This document shows positions 8,180 to 16,928 of a stretch of DNA of 64,000 nt, piece by piece. The DNA comes from Bacteroidia bacterium (GTDB taxonomy: Bacteria > Bacteroidota > Bacteroidia > Flavobacteriales > Flavobacteriaceae). A program made the position numbers and the translations under genes. Where the stretch lies: contig JAUIDI010000005.1 in NCBI GenBank assembly GCA_030428705.1, positions 62,001 through 126,000 on the forward strand, read 5' to 3'. The notes below the pieces were generated by a model. It was not told where the DNA came from and searched no databases. It saw only the letters and a program-made list of their open reading frames with translations. Each line of letters begins with the position of its first letter. Within the stretch, counting starts at the first letter, position 1.

Positions 8180-8211
8180 GCTCCGCAGCCAAAAAACTGC
8201 GGAGCTTTTTT
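8180..8211 (+). terminator. Rho-independent terminator after pdhB
   Basis: A 9-bp perfect stem (GCTCCGCAG at 8180-8188 with CTGCGGAGC at 8197-8205) closes an A-rich loop and is followed by six T residues. It ends the pdhB transcript 28 bases past its stop codon. Confidence 0.9.
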
Positions 8212-8256
8212 ATTGGTATGCTATTTGATAAATCAGTTTCGAGAACTAAACTTTTA

Positions 8257-10752
8257 ATGAAAAAATTTCTCTTTTCCATACTCTTATTGTTGGCATATTT
8301 CGCCAACGCCCAAACAAAAGTTGGTGGTATGGTGACCGATGAAACTGGTGAGCCGGTGGCCTTTGCCAACATTCTTTTCAAAAATTCTACCGAGGGTACC
8401 ATTACCAATGATGACGGGCGGTTCTATTTGGAATCCGACAGTACCCATGATACGCTGGTCGTTTCCTTCATCGGTTTCACCGAACTCGAGATTCCGTTGG
8501 TTTCAAAGGTCAATTATGACATGAAGATTGTGTTGAAGGAAGCCACCGAACAGCTAAAAGAGGTTGTTTTGATTGCCGGTAAACAGCCAAAAAAGAACAA
8601 CCCTGCCATAGATATCCTTAGAAAGATATGGGAGAAAAAACAGCGCAACGGCCTTCGCATGTTCGATCAATATCAATACGACAAATACGAAAAAGTGGAG
8701 TTCGACCTGAATACGATAGATAGTTCAGTAATGAAAAGTAAGATTTTCAAGGGACTTGAATTCGTTTTCCAAGATTTGGATACCTCGAGGATTACCGGAA
8801 AAACCTACTTGCCCATCTTTCTGAACGAGAAATTTTCAAAGGTCTATGGTGACAATAAGTTGAATGAGGAAAAAGAGGATATTTTGGGCAGTAAAAATTC
8901 CGGATTTGAAAACAATCAGGCCCTGACCGCTTTTATCCAGGACATGTACGCCGAATACGATGTTTACAATAATTATATCGAGTTCTATGATAAAAGCTTT
9001 ACCAGCCCACTTTCAAGAACAGGTATCGATGTGTATAATTATGCGCTTCGCGATAGTGCTTTTATCGATAATAAATGGTGCTACAATATCGTCTACTATC
9101 CGCGGCGCAAGAACGAACTAACGTTCAAAGGAGATTTTTGGGTGAACGATAGTACCTACGCCATCAAGAATATCAATCTACAGGTCACCAAAAGTGCCAA
9201 TCTGAACTGGGTCAAGGAGTTTTATATCGAGCAGGATTTCGAGGTCGTCAACGATTCTGTTTTTCTTTTAAGACGTGATTACATGCTGACCGATTTTAGT
9301 TTCCGCAAGAAAGAGGAATCAAGGGGAATCTATGGCAAACGTACCACTGTGTACGACAATCACGCGTTTGATGTCCCCAAGCCAAAATCTTTTTACAGGG
9401 CGGAGAGTAATCCGTTCGACCCTTTGGTAATGAACCGTGACAGTACTTTTTGGGAAAATAACCGATTGGAAACCTTGAACAAAGATGAAATAGGGGTCTA
9501 TCAACTTTTGGACACCTTGAAGACCGTGCCCAAATTCAAATCGTATTATAACCTGATCAGTGTTCTTGGTTCGGGATACATAGAGATCGATAAATGGAAT
9601 ATCGATATCGGGGACGTTTATAGTTTTTTTGGATATAATGATGCCGAAGGGGTGAGAATACGGGGAGGGGCCCGTACCTATTTCGGGCAGAACGACCCAT
9701 GGCGTCTTGAAGGATACATGGCTTACGGATTCAAAGACCATAGGGTAAAACACGGTATTTCGGGCAAATGGTTGGTGGATCAAAAGACCAGGCTGATTCT
9801 TTCAGGAGGACATCGCCGTGACGTCGAACAGTTGGGATTGAGCCTTACCTCTACGAACGACGTACTGGGAAGGAGCGTTGCCTCATCATCCGTTCTTACG
9901 GTTGGGTCCAACAATCGATTGACCAATATCGACCTCAGTACCTTCAGCATGGAGATGGAACCGGCGACCAATTTTAGAATACGGTTCGGTAGCTCGTTCC
10001 GTACCTTAAGTTCCGCGTTGCCCGATGCCTTTAGTTTGGATTATGTGGACACTGATTCCCCTACGGGCATTTCTTCCGAGATAAAACAATTTGATATCAA
10101 TACCTTATTGATTTATACGCCTGGCAAAAGAGTAATCGGTTATGGTGTTGAACGCTATGATATCAATGATGACTACAGCACCTTGTTACTAAACTACACG
10201 AGAGGCCTTGACGGCTTTTTGGATAGTGATTTTAATTACAGCAAGATTCAATTCTCATACAGCCAACCTTGGCAACTGGGAGGCTTCGGAAGATTGTTGA
10301 GTACCGTTGAGGTCGGCAAGACCTTTGGTGAGGTTCCTTTGGGACTTTTGAACGTAATCCCTGGAAACCAGACATTGTTTTCGCTGTACAATACTTTTCC
10401 CAATCTCGATTTTTATGAATTCGTTACCGACACTTATACTTCGGTGCACTTGGAGCATAATTTTAATGGAAGGTTGTTTTCCAGAATCCCTTTTCTTCGA
10501 AAACTTAATTTAAGGGAGATTGTCGGGCTACGTGGTGTTTGGGGGGAACTCTCCGATGGGAATATTGCCTTGAGCTCTCCGACGAACATACCGTTACAGG
10601 CACCTAGTGATAAGATTTACTACGAATATTCCGTCGGGGTCGGAAATATCTTCAAGATCTTTCGAATCGATTTCAATTTTAGGGGCAATTATTTGGATGC
10701 TCCAAATGCGCGCCCTTTTGCCGTTACCGGAAGTTTTGGGTTCAATTTTTAG
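8257..10752 (+). CDS. DUF5686 protein with carboxypeptidase-regulatory-like domain
   Basis: An 831-residue envelope protein. The start at 8257 gives a clear signal peptide (MKKFLFSILLLLAYFANAQ); an in-frame ATG at 8164 lies inside the pdhB terminator and is rejected. Residues ~22-100 form a CarboxypepD_reg-like beta-sandwich (KVGGMVTDETGEPVAFANI, then SFIGFTELEIPL), as found at the N-terminus of SusC-like and TonB-linked proteins. The rest is the Bacteroidota-specific DUF5686 region, ending in repeated amphipathic strands and a final Phe (AVTGSFGFNF), typical of an outer-membrane beta barrel. No plug domain or TonB box is seen. The function is unknown; an outer-membrane assembly or transport role is inference. 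Confidence 0.8.
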   Translation: MKKFLFSILLLLAYFANAQTKVGGMVTDETGEPVAFANILFKNSTEGTITNDDGRFYLESDSTHDTLVVSFIGFTELEIPLVSKVNYDMKIVLKEATEQLKEVVLIAGKQPKKNNPAIDILRKIWEKKQRNGLRMFDQYQYDKYEKVEFDLNTIDSSVMKSKIFKGLEFVFQDLDTSRITGKTYLPIFLNEKFSKVYGDNKLNEEKEDILGSKNSGFENNQALTAFIQDMYAEYDVYNNYIEFYDKSFTSPLSRTGIDVYNYALRDSAFIDNKWCYNIVYYPRRKNELTFKGDFWVNDSTYAIKNINLQVTKSANLNWVKEFYIEQDFEVVNDSVFLLRRDYMLTDFSFRKKEESRGIYGKRTTVYDNHAFDVPKPKSFYRAESNPFDPLVMNRDSTFWENNRLETLNKDEIGVYQLLDTLKTVPKFKSYYNLISVLGSGYIEIDKWNIDIGDVYSFFGYNDAEGVRIRGGARTYFGQNDPWRLEGYMAYGFKDHRVKHGISGKWLVDQKTRLILSGGHRRDVEQLGLSLTSTNDVLGRSVASSSVLTVGSNNRLTNIDLSTFSMEMEPATNFRIRFGSSFRTLSSALPDAFSLDYVDTDSPTGISSEIKQFDINTLLIYTPGKRVIGYGVERYDINDDYSTLLLNYTRGLDGFLDSDFNYSKIQFSYSQPWQLGGFGRLLSTVEVGKTFGEVPLGLLNVIPGNQTLFSLYNTFPNLDFYEFVTDTYTSVHLEHNFNGRLFSRIPFLRKLNLREIVGLRGVWGELSDGNIALSSPTNIPLQAPSDKIYYEYSVGVGNIFKIFRIDFNFRGNYLDAPNARPFAVTGSFGFNF

Positions 10753-10777
10753 ACACTCCTCACTAGGGGTATTAACC

Positions 10778-10789
10778 ACCTTTAAAGGT
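10778..10789. promoter_or_regulatory. 12-bp palindrome upstream of ppa
   Basis: ACCTTTAAAGGT is a perfect palindrome 41 bases before the ppa -7 box. It may be an operator or a weak 3' end structure for the preceding gene; there is no T tract. Confidence 0.25.
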
Positions 10790-10829
10790 ATTTTAACGAT
10801 TTCATTAACTCAAGGGTCTTTGATTGAAG

Positions 10830-10837
10830 TACCTTTG
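10830..10837 (+). promoter_or_regulatory. candidate -7 box of ppa
   Basis: TACCTTTG followed by C fits the Bacteroidota TAnnTTTG(C) element, 23 bases upstream of the ppa start codon. Confidence 0.45.
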
Positions 10838-10860
10838 CAATCCCAAAAAACATAATAAGT

Positions 10861-11388
10861 ATGAGTGCAGATGAAATTACTTCTTTTGACGTTTTGATAG
10901 AGATTCCAAAGGGCAGTAGAAACAAATACGAATATGACTTTGAGCTAAAAAAGATCCGATATGATCGGATGATTTTTTCGTCGATGATGTATCCGGCGGA
11001 TTATGGCTTTGTTCCCGAAACTTTAGCTTTGGACGGTGACCCGCTTGATGTTTTGGTACTCGTTACAGAACCGACCTTCCCTGGCTGTGTTATGGAGGTC
11101 AAACCAATTGGCGTTTTTCATATGGCCGATGAAAAAGGTCCCGATGAAAAGGTTATCTGCGTACCCGTTTCGGACCCTATAGCCAATTCAGTGACCGATT
11201 TGAGCGACCTTAATCCACATCTGATAAAAGAAATCGAACATTTTTTTAAGGTCTACAAAGATTTGGAAAAGAAAAAAGTCGATGTCGGGGGTTGGGGAAA
11301 TGTTCAAGAAGCAAAGGAAATTGTTGCAAAATGTATAAGAAGGTTCGGTCGCAGCGATGTGCCGACCGAAGAGGTCAGTATTAAATAA
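10861..11388 (+). CDS. ppa: inorganic pyrophosphatase (soluble, family I)
   Basis: A 175-residue cytosolic enzyme that hydrolyses pyrophosphate from biosynthetic reactions. Seen: IEIPKGSRNKYEYD, with the active-site Lys and Glu; MMYPADYGFVPETLALDGDPLDVLVL, which contains the family signature D-G-D-P-x-D metal-binding acidic cluster; a further acidic/lysine pair near DEKGPDEKVICVP; and KKVDVGGWG near the C-terminus. The length is standard. It is followed by its own terminator and then by the membrane pyrophosphatase gene, so both pyrophosphate-cleaving systems sit side by side. Confidence 0.95.
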   Translation: MSADEITSFDVLIEIPKGSRNKYEYDFELKKIRYDRMIFSSMMYPADYGFVPETLALDGDPLDVLVLVTEPTFPGCVMEVKPIGVFHMADEKGPDEKVICVPVSDPIANSVTDLSDLNPHLIKEIEHFFKVYKDLEKKKVDVGGWGNVQEAKEIVAKCIRRFGRSDVPTEEVSIK

Positions 11389-11414
11389 AGAAGCTAAACA
11401 CGTTCTTCAAAGAA

Positions 11415-11446
11415 GCAATATCGGACAAAAAGATATTGCTTTTTTA
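11415..11446 (+). terminator. Rho-independent terminator after ppa
   Basis: An 8-bp stem (GCAATATC at 11415-11422 with GATATTGC at 11432-11439) is followed by seven T residues, 26 bases past the ppa stop codon. Confidence 0.85.
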
Positions 11447-11462
11447 TTCTGATTGCTTTTCC

Positions 11463-11470
11463 TATTTTTG
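11463..11470 (+). promoter_or_regulatory. candidate -7 box of hppA
   Basis: TATTTTTG followed by C fits the Bacteroidota -7 element and lies 33 bases before the hppA start codon, directly after the ppa terminator. A TTG at 11436-11438 is 24 bases upstream, slightly longer than the usual spacing. Confidence 0.5.
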
Positions 11471-11503
11471 CAGCCATTTTAAAACTATAAACAACTGATC
11501 AAA

Positions 11504-13900
11504 ATGGATTTAATAGTGAATTTTTTACCGGCCTTTGGTGTTTTGGCCTTGATTTATGTCTTCGTTCGAAGCGGATGGGTTTCAAAGCAAGATGTCGGGG
11601 ATGACAAGATGGCCCGGATTGCCAAAAACATTGCGGACGGTGCCATGTCTTTCTTAAAGGCCGAATACAAGATTCTTGCGATTTTCGTTGCGGCCGTAGC
11701 CGTTCTCTTATTCTTTAAAGGAAGTAACGAGGTAGGTTCGAACGGTATGGTAGCCATATCGTTCATAGTTGGTGCCATTTGTTCTGCTTTGGCAGGTTTT
11801 ATCGGGATGAAAGTCGCTACCAAAGCGAATGTCAGAACGACACATGCGGCAAGAACATCATTGGGCAAGGCCCTTGAGGTTGCATTTGCAGGAGGTGCCG
11901 TTATGGGCCTTGGTGTCGTTGGTCTTGGTGTTTTAGGGTTAAGTGGACTTTTTATGTTCTATAGTGGTATGGGCTGGAGCATTGGAGAGGTATTGAACGT
12001 ACTTTCAGGCTTTTCACTAGGTGCTTCTTCGATTGCACTTTTTGCACGTGTTGGTGGCGGTATTTATACCAAAGCTGCCGATGTCGGTGCCGATTTGGTC
12101 GGTAAGGTCGAAGCAGGTATTCCAGAAGATCATCCGTTGAATCCCGCAACTATTGCGGATAACGTCGGGGATAATGTTGGCGATGTTGCCGGTATGGGTG
12201 CCGATTTGTTTGAATCATATGTCGGGTCAATTATCGGTACGATGGTTTTAGGAGCTGCTTTTACGCAGATTCCAGCTTTTGAAACTGCATTTGACGGTTT
12301 GGGAGCAGTTTATTTACCATTGGTTTTGGCCGCGGTCGGTATTATTATGTCCATAGTCGGAACTTTCTTTGTAAAAGTAAAGGATGGCGGAAATCCCCAA
12401 ACGGCGTTGAACATAGGTGAGTTTGGTTCGGCAGGCCTTATGTTGGTCGCTTCTTATTTTATCATTAATATGATGCTTCCGGAAAGCTGGACTTTTGGAG
12501 GCACTGAATATACATCATTGGGTGTGTTCTGGGCAGTATTGGCAGGTTTGGTTGCCGGTCTTGCGGTCGGTAAGATTACGGAATATTATACCGGAACCGG
12601 AACAAAACCTGTAACAGGAATCGTAAGACAATCGGAAACAGGTTCCGCAACGAACATTATCGCCGGATTGGGTGTGGGTATGATGTCTACCATGTTCCCG
12701 ATATTGTTCATTGCCGCGGCTATTTTGGTATCGCACCATTTTGCGGGATTATACGGAATCGCCATTGCTGCCGTAGGAATGCTGGCCAATACGGGAATTC
12801 AATTGGCCGTTGATGCCTATGGTCCGATTTCCGATAACGCCGGAGGTATTGCCGAAATGGCCGAATTGCCGAGCGAAGTACGCGAGCGTACCGATAAATT
12901 GGACGCCGTAGGAAATACTACCGCCGCCATCGGAAAGGGTTTTGCGATTGCCTCGGCCGCTTTGACGGCTTTGGCTCTGTTCGCTGCTTTTATGCAAACG
13001 GCCAACGTTGTCGCGATCGACGTTTCAAAGCCATCGGTAATGGCAGGTTTGTTGGTCGGTGGAATGCTTCCTTTTGTATTCTCGGCTTTATCGATGAACG
13101 CAGTGGGTCGCGCTGCCATGGCCATGATTGAAGAAGTACGCCGCCAATTTAGGGACATTCCGCAATTAAAGGCGGCCTTGGAGGTAATGAGGGCCGTTGA
13201 TTCCGATATGTCCAAAGCTACTCCGGAACAAAGGGCGACTTTCGACGCTGCCGATGGGGTGGCCGAATACGATAAATGTGTGGCCATTTCTACGACTGCT
13301 TCGATTAAGGAAATGGTATTGCCCGGACTTTTGGCCATTGCCGTACCTGTTGCGGTAGGCTTTATCGGCGGTGCTGAAATGCTGGGAGGACTTTTGGCCG
13401 GTGTAACTACGGCTGGGGTATTGATGGCTATCTTTCAGTCAAATGCCGGAGGTGCGTGGGACAATGCTAAAAAGATGATCGAAGAGCAAGGAAGAAAAGG
13501 TACCGACGCCCACAAGGCAGCCGTTGTCGGAGATACTGTTGGTGACCCGTTCAAGGATACTTCAGGACCATCGTTGAACATTCTTTTGAAATTGATGTCG
13601 GTTGTGGCCTTGGTCATTGCGCCAAGTATTGCCTTGAACGTTACGGGCATGGCAAGTAATGAGGACAACATTGAAAAAACCATAAAGGTGACCATGGATA
13701 CCGATAATAGTGATTTGGCCGAAGCGACCGTTCAGTATACAACGGTATTGAACGGTGAAGAGTTAACCGAAGAAAAGACCTTTAAAGGCACAAAGGCAGA
13801 AGTGGAAGCCCAATTGAAAGAGTTCGAAAAAACAACGATTGACTCAAAAGGGAAAGAAACTGAAATTACTATCGAAAAGGTAGATATAAAGAAGCAATAA
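11504..13900 (+). CDS. hppA: ion-translocating membrane pyrophosphatase
   Basis: A 798-residue integral membrane enzyme coupling pyrophosphate hydrolysis to Na+ and/or H+ pumping. Seen: about 16 hydrophobic segments; the catalytic loop [20 protein letters not shown] followed by [20 protein letters not shown], with the paired D-x3-D-x3-D clusters; [29 protein letters not shown], where Ala at the GNTTA(A/K) site marks the K+-dependent subfamily; and [17 protein letters not shown] near the end. K+-dependent members may pump Na+, H+ or both; this cannot be settled by eye. Odd: about 75 extra hydrophilic residues ([17 protein letters not shown] and beyond) follow the last membrane helix. It has its own promoter and terminator. 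Confidence 0.95.
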   Translation: MDLIVNFLPAFGVLALIYVFVRSGWVSKQDVGDDKMARIAKNIADGAMSFLKAEYKILAIFVAAVAVLLFFKGSNEVGSNGMVAISFIVGAICSALAGFIGMKVATKANVRTTHAARTSLGKALEVAFAGGAVMGLGVVGLGVLGLSGLFMFYSGMGWSIGEVLNVLSGFSLGASSIALFARVGGGIYTKAADVGADLVGKVEAGIPEDHPLNPATIADNVGDNVGDVAGMGADLFESYVGSIIGTMVLGAAFTQIPAFETAFDGLGAVYLPLVLAAVGIIMSIVGTFFVKVKDGGNPQTALNIGEFGSAGLMLVASYFIINMMLPESWTFGGTEYTSLGVFWAVLAGLVAGLAVGKITEYYTGTGTKPVTGIVRQSETGSATNIIAGLGVGMMSTMFPILFIAAAILVSHHFAGLYGIAIAAVGMLANTGIQLAVDAYGPISDNAGGIAEMAELPSEVRERTDKLDAVGNTTAAIGKGFAIASAALTALALFAAFMQTANVVAIDVSKPSVMAGLLVGGMLPFVFSALSMNAVGRAAMAMIEEVRRQFRDIPQLKAALEVMRAVDSDMSKATPEQRATFDAADGVAEYDKCVAISTTASIKEMVLPGLLAIAVPVAVGFIGGAEMLGGLLAGVTTAGVLMAIFQSNAGGAWDNAKKMIEEQGRKGTDAHKAAVVGDTVGDPFKDTSGPSLNILLKLMSVVALVIAPSIALNVTGMASNEDNIEKTIKVTMDTDNSDLAEATVQYTTVLNGEELTEEKTFKGTKAEVEAQLKEFEKTTIDSKGKETEITIEKVDIKKQ

Positions 13901-13918
13901 TTTCTTAAGCAAATAACA

Positions 13919-13964
13919 AATAGGGATGTGGTCTTTAAGATTTTGGACTACATCCCTATTTTTT
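13919..13964 (+). terminator. terminator between hppA and the convergent tonB-like gene
   Basis: A 15-bp stem with one G-T pair (13919-13933 with 13946-13960) is followed by TTTTTG. It lies between the convergent 3' ends of hppA and the TonB-like gene, and may also act on the minus strand although the T run there is weaker. Confidence 0.85.
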
Positions 13965-13982
13965 GTATTTAGTATGATAGAC

Positions 13983-14684
13983 CTATTGTAATTTAAACGT
14001 AATAGGAATACTAAAGGGTACTTTGACAGCCTTGCCTCCCTGCTTGCCGGGCTTCATTTTAGGAAGTTTACTTATAATACGTGCCGCTTCCTTCTCTAAG
14101 CCCTTATCTGGCCCTCTCATTTGAACATTTCCAATGGTGCCGTCTTTTTGAATTATGAACTTTACGAACACCTTTCCTTGAACTCCTAAGACTTTTTGCA
14201 GTTCTGGATATCGAAAGTTTTTTACAATATGCTTCCCCATCATTTTTTGAAAACAGGCTAATTTGTCTTTTTCATTTTCACAACCCGGAAAAACAGGTTT
14301 TTCTTCAACTGCAATAATGTTTATTTCTAAATCTTCGGGCACTTCCTCAATGATGATGTCTGAAACCGCTATCACTTCTTCGGTCTGATTTGTTTCGGTA
14401 GACTCAATAATGGTTTCTATTATTTCTTCCTCATTTTCTTTGATTTCAATTATATCAGGAATAATAGGCATTGGTGGCGGAGGTAATTTGATGTCGATAA
14501 CAGGTGGAATTTCATCAATCAACTCATCAACTTGATCTAGTTCTTCAACATATTCTGGGTAATTGTCATACGTCTTCCATTCCAAGGCGGTATAGGTCAA
14601 TAACATGACTAAGGTTAATCCGATTAAAAAATAGAGGCTTCGGTTTCGGTTCAGATCTTTTTTAGAATTCTTTTTTGGTCTCAT
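13983..14684 (-). CDS. TonB-like energy transducer
   Basis: A 233-residue single-pass inner-membrane protein. Seen: a positively charged N-terminus and one membrane segment (YFLIGLTLVMLLTYTALEW); a Pro- and acid-rich periplasmic spacer (KLPPPPMPIIPDIIEI, then a Glu/Ile-rich stretch); and a C-terminal TonB domain (NFRYPELQKVLGVQGKVFVK, then FIIQKDGTIGNVQMRGPDKG and the final strand VPFSIPITFKL). The motif VEEKPVFPGCENEKDK before it is common in Bacteroidota TonB-like proteins. It should pass proton-motive force to outer-membrane receptors. No exbB or exbD is near, so this is one of probably several orphan TonB genes. Confidence 0.85.
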   Translation of the reverse strand: MRPKKNSKKDLNRNRSLYFLIGLTLVMLLTYTALEWKTYDNYPEYVEELDQVDELIDEIPPVIDIKLPPPPMPIIPDIIEIKENEEEIIETIIESTETNQTEEVIAVSDIIIEEVPEDLEINIIAVEEKPVFPGCENEKDKLACFQKMMGKHIVKNFRYPELQKVLGVQGKVFVKFIIQKDGTIGNVQMRGPDKGLEKEAARIISKLPKMKPGKQGGKAVKVPFSIPITFKLQ

Positions 14685-14844
14685 AAATCTGTGGTTTTAT
14701 GCTCGGCGACATGAACTAAACATGAGACGAACAGGTTTAACATTACGATAAATCTAGAAGGTAAAAGGACATTATAAAAAGGGGAATGAGTGTAACGGTC
14801 GTCCTAATGAGTAAACAAGCCATTTTTTCATTTCGCAGACTACT

Positions 14845-14872
14845 TTGTGCATTCGGCCTTTTCCTATATTTG
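14845..14872 (+). promoter_or_regulatory. promoter of the App1-like gene, abutting its start codon
   Basis: TTG at 14845-14847 and TATATTTG at 14865-14872 are separated by 17 bases, a good match to the Bacteroidota consensus. The start codon at 14878 lies only five bases beyond the -7 box, so the transcript may be leaderless. Confidence 0.5.
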
Positions 14873-14877
14873 GGCCA

Positions 14878-15882
14878 ATGGGACTATTCGGAAAAAAAGA
14901 CAAGTTACAGATCATCGCTTTTCAGACTTATGGCACCAATGCCCATTTGTATTTAAGGGGTAGGGCCTTGGAAGACGAAGAAATTGACTTGGCCGATAAA
15001 GGGTTGTTCAAATTGATCCGAAATACATATCAACGCTTCGATGCCGATGAAATAAAGCACACACCGTTAAATATTAAATTATCCGACGGAAGGAGCGTAT
15101 CGGGCGAAACCGATGACGATGGCTATTATCTCATCGATTTGCCAAGTCAAGATCTGAATCCGCTTATCAATGACGAAGGTTGGTTGAAATATGAAATCTC
15201 TTATTCCGATTTTTCGTTAAAAAGGGAGATCTTACATGAAAATCGCTTTCCCGGGGAAATGATGATTCCACATAAAGATGCCGAATTCGGAGTTATCAGT
15301 GATATCGACGATACGATTTTATGGACAGGTGTAGCATCATTTTTAAAATGGCGTGCCATTCTCCGTACTTTTTTTTCTAATGTAGGCAAGCGGATTCCAC
15401 TCAAAGGTGCTTCCGAACTTTATCACCGATTACACCGGGGAAAATCCGGTGAGGAGGTAAACCCCATTTTTTACGTCAGTAATAGCCCTTGGAACCTATA
15501 TCGATATCTGGAATTTTTCTTGACAAAGAACAATTTCCCCAAAGGCCCTATCTTGTTACGGAGCCTGAGGGCCGCATTGACGAAAAACCATGATACCGAC
15601 AAGCCGCATAAGCAACATGAAATACGCAATATTCTAAAAACATATCCTCATTTGAATTTTGTACTGATAGGGGATAGCGGCGAATATGATGCAGATATTT
15701 ATAAAGAAATAGCTGAGGACTATCCGAATCGGATATCGGCAATTTATTTGAGGGATGTTGGCCACAAAAAAAGAATGGCTCGGGTCAAGGATTTGTTCGC
15801 CGAATTCGGGATTACCCCGGTCTTATTTGTAAAGAACAGCGATCAACTGGCGCATCACGCCGAGGAAATAGGGTTGTTATAA
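14878..15882 (+). CDS. App1-like phosphatidate phosphatase domain protein (DUF2183)
   Basis: A 334-residue soluble protein of the App1/DUF2183 family, HAD-like phosphatases related to yeast actin-patch protein 1, which hydrolyses phosphatidate. Seen: an N-terminal beta-rich domain (AFQTYGTNAHLYLRGRALED), then VISDIDDTILWTG with the catalytic D-x-D-x-T, YVSNSPWNLYRYLEFFL with the second HAD motif Ser, and VLIGDSGEYDADIYKEIA with the acidic metal-binding motif. The start at 14878 (MGLFGKKDK) is chosen because the next upstream ATG-like codon gives non-homologous leader sequence. Bacterial substrates are not established. Stop lies 21 bases before the convergent kinase gene. Confidence 0.8.
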   Translation: MGLFGKKDKLQIIAFQTYGTNAHLYLRGRALEDEEIDLADKGLFKLIRNTYQRFDADEIKHTPLNIKLSDGRSVSGETDDDGYYLIDLPSQDLNPLINDEGWLKYEISYSDFSLKREILHENRFPGEMMIPHKDAEFGVISDIDDTILWTGVASFLKWRAILRTFFSNVGKRIPLKGASELYHRLHRGKSGEEVNPIFYVSNSPWNLYRYLEFFLTKNNFPKGPILLRSLRAALTKNHDTDKPHKQHEIRNILKTYPHLNFVLIGDSGEYDADIYKEIAEDYPNRISAIYLRDVGHKKRMARVKDLFAEFGITPVLFVKNSDQLAHHAEEIGLL

Positions 15883-15903
15883 CCTAATTTGGTTGTTTTT
15901 TAA

Positions 15904-16518
15904 TTAAAAGAGCCCATTGATCTCTGCGTCGATTTTATTGATGATTGTCCCAAGGTCTTCGGGATTGTCTACAAAATCAAGGTTATCGACATCGATTACC
16001 AAAAGATTTCCTTTTTCATAGCCATGTACCCATGCCTCGTAACGTTCGTTCAGCCTACTGAGATAATCGATTGAGATTGAGTTTTCATAATCCCTTCCCC
16101 TTTTATGTATCTGTTTGACGAGATTGGGTATCGAACTTCTGAGATAGATCAAAAGATCCGGTGGCTGTACCAAACTTTCCATCAGTTCAAAAAGGCTTGA
16201 ATAATTTGTAAAATCACGGTTGGTCATCAAACCCATTGCGTGGAGGTTTGGGGCAAAAATAAAGGCATCCTCATAGATAGTGCGATCTTGAATAATATTC
16301 TTACCACTTTCGCGAATCTTCAATATTTGCCGGTAACGATGGTTTAGGAAATAAATCTGGAGATTAAAGCTCCATCGCTCCATCTGGTTATAAAAATCAT
16401 CGAGATACGGGTTGTCGACAACGTCTTCAAAGTTGGCTTCCCATTTGTAATGTTTGGCCAATAATTTGGTCAAAGTGGTTTTTCCGGCCCCAATGTTTCC
16501 CGCAACGGCAATATGCAT
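15904..16518 (-). CDS. deoxynucleoside kinase
   Basis: A 204-residue cytosolic kinase of the dCK/dGK family, which phosphorylates deoxynucleosides in nucleotide salvage. Seen: P-loop GNIGAGKTTLTKLLA at residues ~7-21; NPYLDDFYNQMERWSFNLQIYFL with the conserved substrate-binding Glu/Trp/Gln region; QDRTIYEDAFIFA, the D-R-(S/T) element; PDLLIYLRSSIPNLVKQIHKRGRDYE, which includes the LID arginines. The base specificity (dA, dG or broad) is not visible. The start codon is at 16518; ~220 bases of non-coding DNA separate it from the metK promoter. Confidence 0.9.
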   Translation of the reverse strand: MHIAVAGNIGAGKTTLTKLLAKHYKWEANFEDVVDNPYLDDFYNQMERWSFNLQIYFLNHRYRQILKIRESGKNIIQDRTIYEDAFIFAPNLHAMGLMTNRDFTNYSSLFELMESLVQPPDLLIYLRSSIPNLVKQIHKRGRDYENSISIDYLSRLNERYEAWVHGYEKGNLLVIDVDNLDFVDNPEDLGTIINKIDAEINGLF

Positions 16519-16735
16519 TTTTGCACTATTTTATGGTTGGTGTCTTGCTTATAACGATAGCACACAATATACGAAGTATATCGAGTTTTGGAAAAAATAG
16601 TAGGTGAAATACGCAATTGTTGTCCAGAGTCAAAAAAATCAAATTTAAGATGGATTGCAACTACATATTCTTTTCTTTCAAGGAAATGTCTCGACGAAAA
16701 TTTAACCCCGTTGAACAAAATTTAAGGGAATATCA

Positions 16736-16764
16736 TTGCCTCCAAAACAATTTTCATATTTTTG
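16736..16764 (+). promoter_or_regulatory. metK promoter
   Basis: TTG at 16736-16738 and TATTTTTG at 16757-16764 are spaced by 18 bases and followed by C, a good fit to the Bacteroidota promoter. It would start a ~160-base leader that contains the SAM-II-like aptamer. Confidence 0.6.
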
Positions 16765-16774
16765 CGTTCTCAAA

Positions 16775-16846
16775 CGAGGAAGGATTTGACTGATTGCAAC
16801 CTCGAAATGCTGAAAAAAGTTCGGCAACATAAAAATGCTAAAGCAG
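16775..16846 (+). ncRNA. SAM-II-like riboswitch in the metK leader
   Basis: The leader shows the SAM-II pseudoknot layout. Stem P1 is CGAGG (16775-16779) with CCTCG (16800-16804). The loop between has the conserved-type sequence ATTTGACTGATTGCAA (16784-16799). TTTGAC (16785-16790) can pair with the downstream GCTAAA (16837-16842), including the family's A-C position, to form the pseudoknot; the AAATGCTAAA stretch resembles the SAM-II 3' consensus. The segment between P1 and the 3' strand is longer than in the short alphaproteobacterial examples. SAM-II binds S-adenosylmethionine and lowers expression of methionine genes, which fits metK. The call rests on remembered consensus, not a covariance-model search. 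Confidence 0.7.
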
Positions 16847-16912
16847 TTGATATAAACTTCGCTTATATCTATCTACTTTATAAGTCCGTCGAATCCCCTT
16901 TGATATAAACTT
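16847..16912 (+). promoter_or_regulatory. possible expression platform of the metK riboswitch
   Basis: A 13-base direct repeat (TTGATATAAACTT at 16847-16859 and 16900-16912) lies between aptamer and start codon. The segment TTATATC (16863-16869) can pair with GATATAA in either copy, giving two exclusive hairpins. This could relay ligand state to the start region; it is a structural inference. Confidence 0.35.
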
Positions 16913-16928
16913 AAAATACTTAAATCGT

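Noticed and set aside
8164-8256. Earlier start for the DUF5686 gene.
   Set aside because: It would begin before the pdhB terminator hairpin and spoil the signal peptide; the ATG at 8257 is better.
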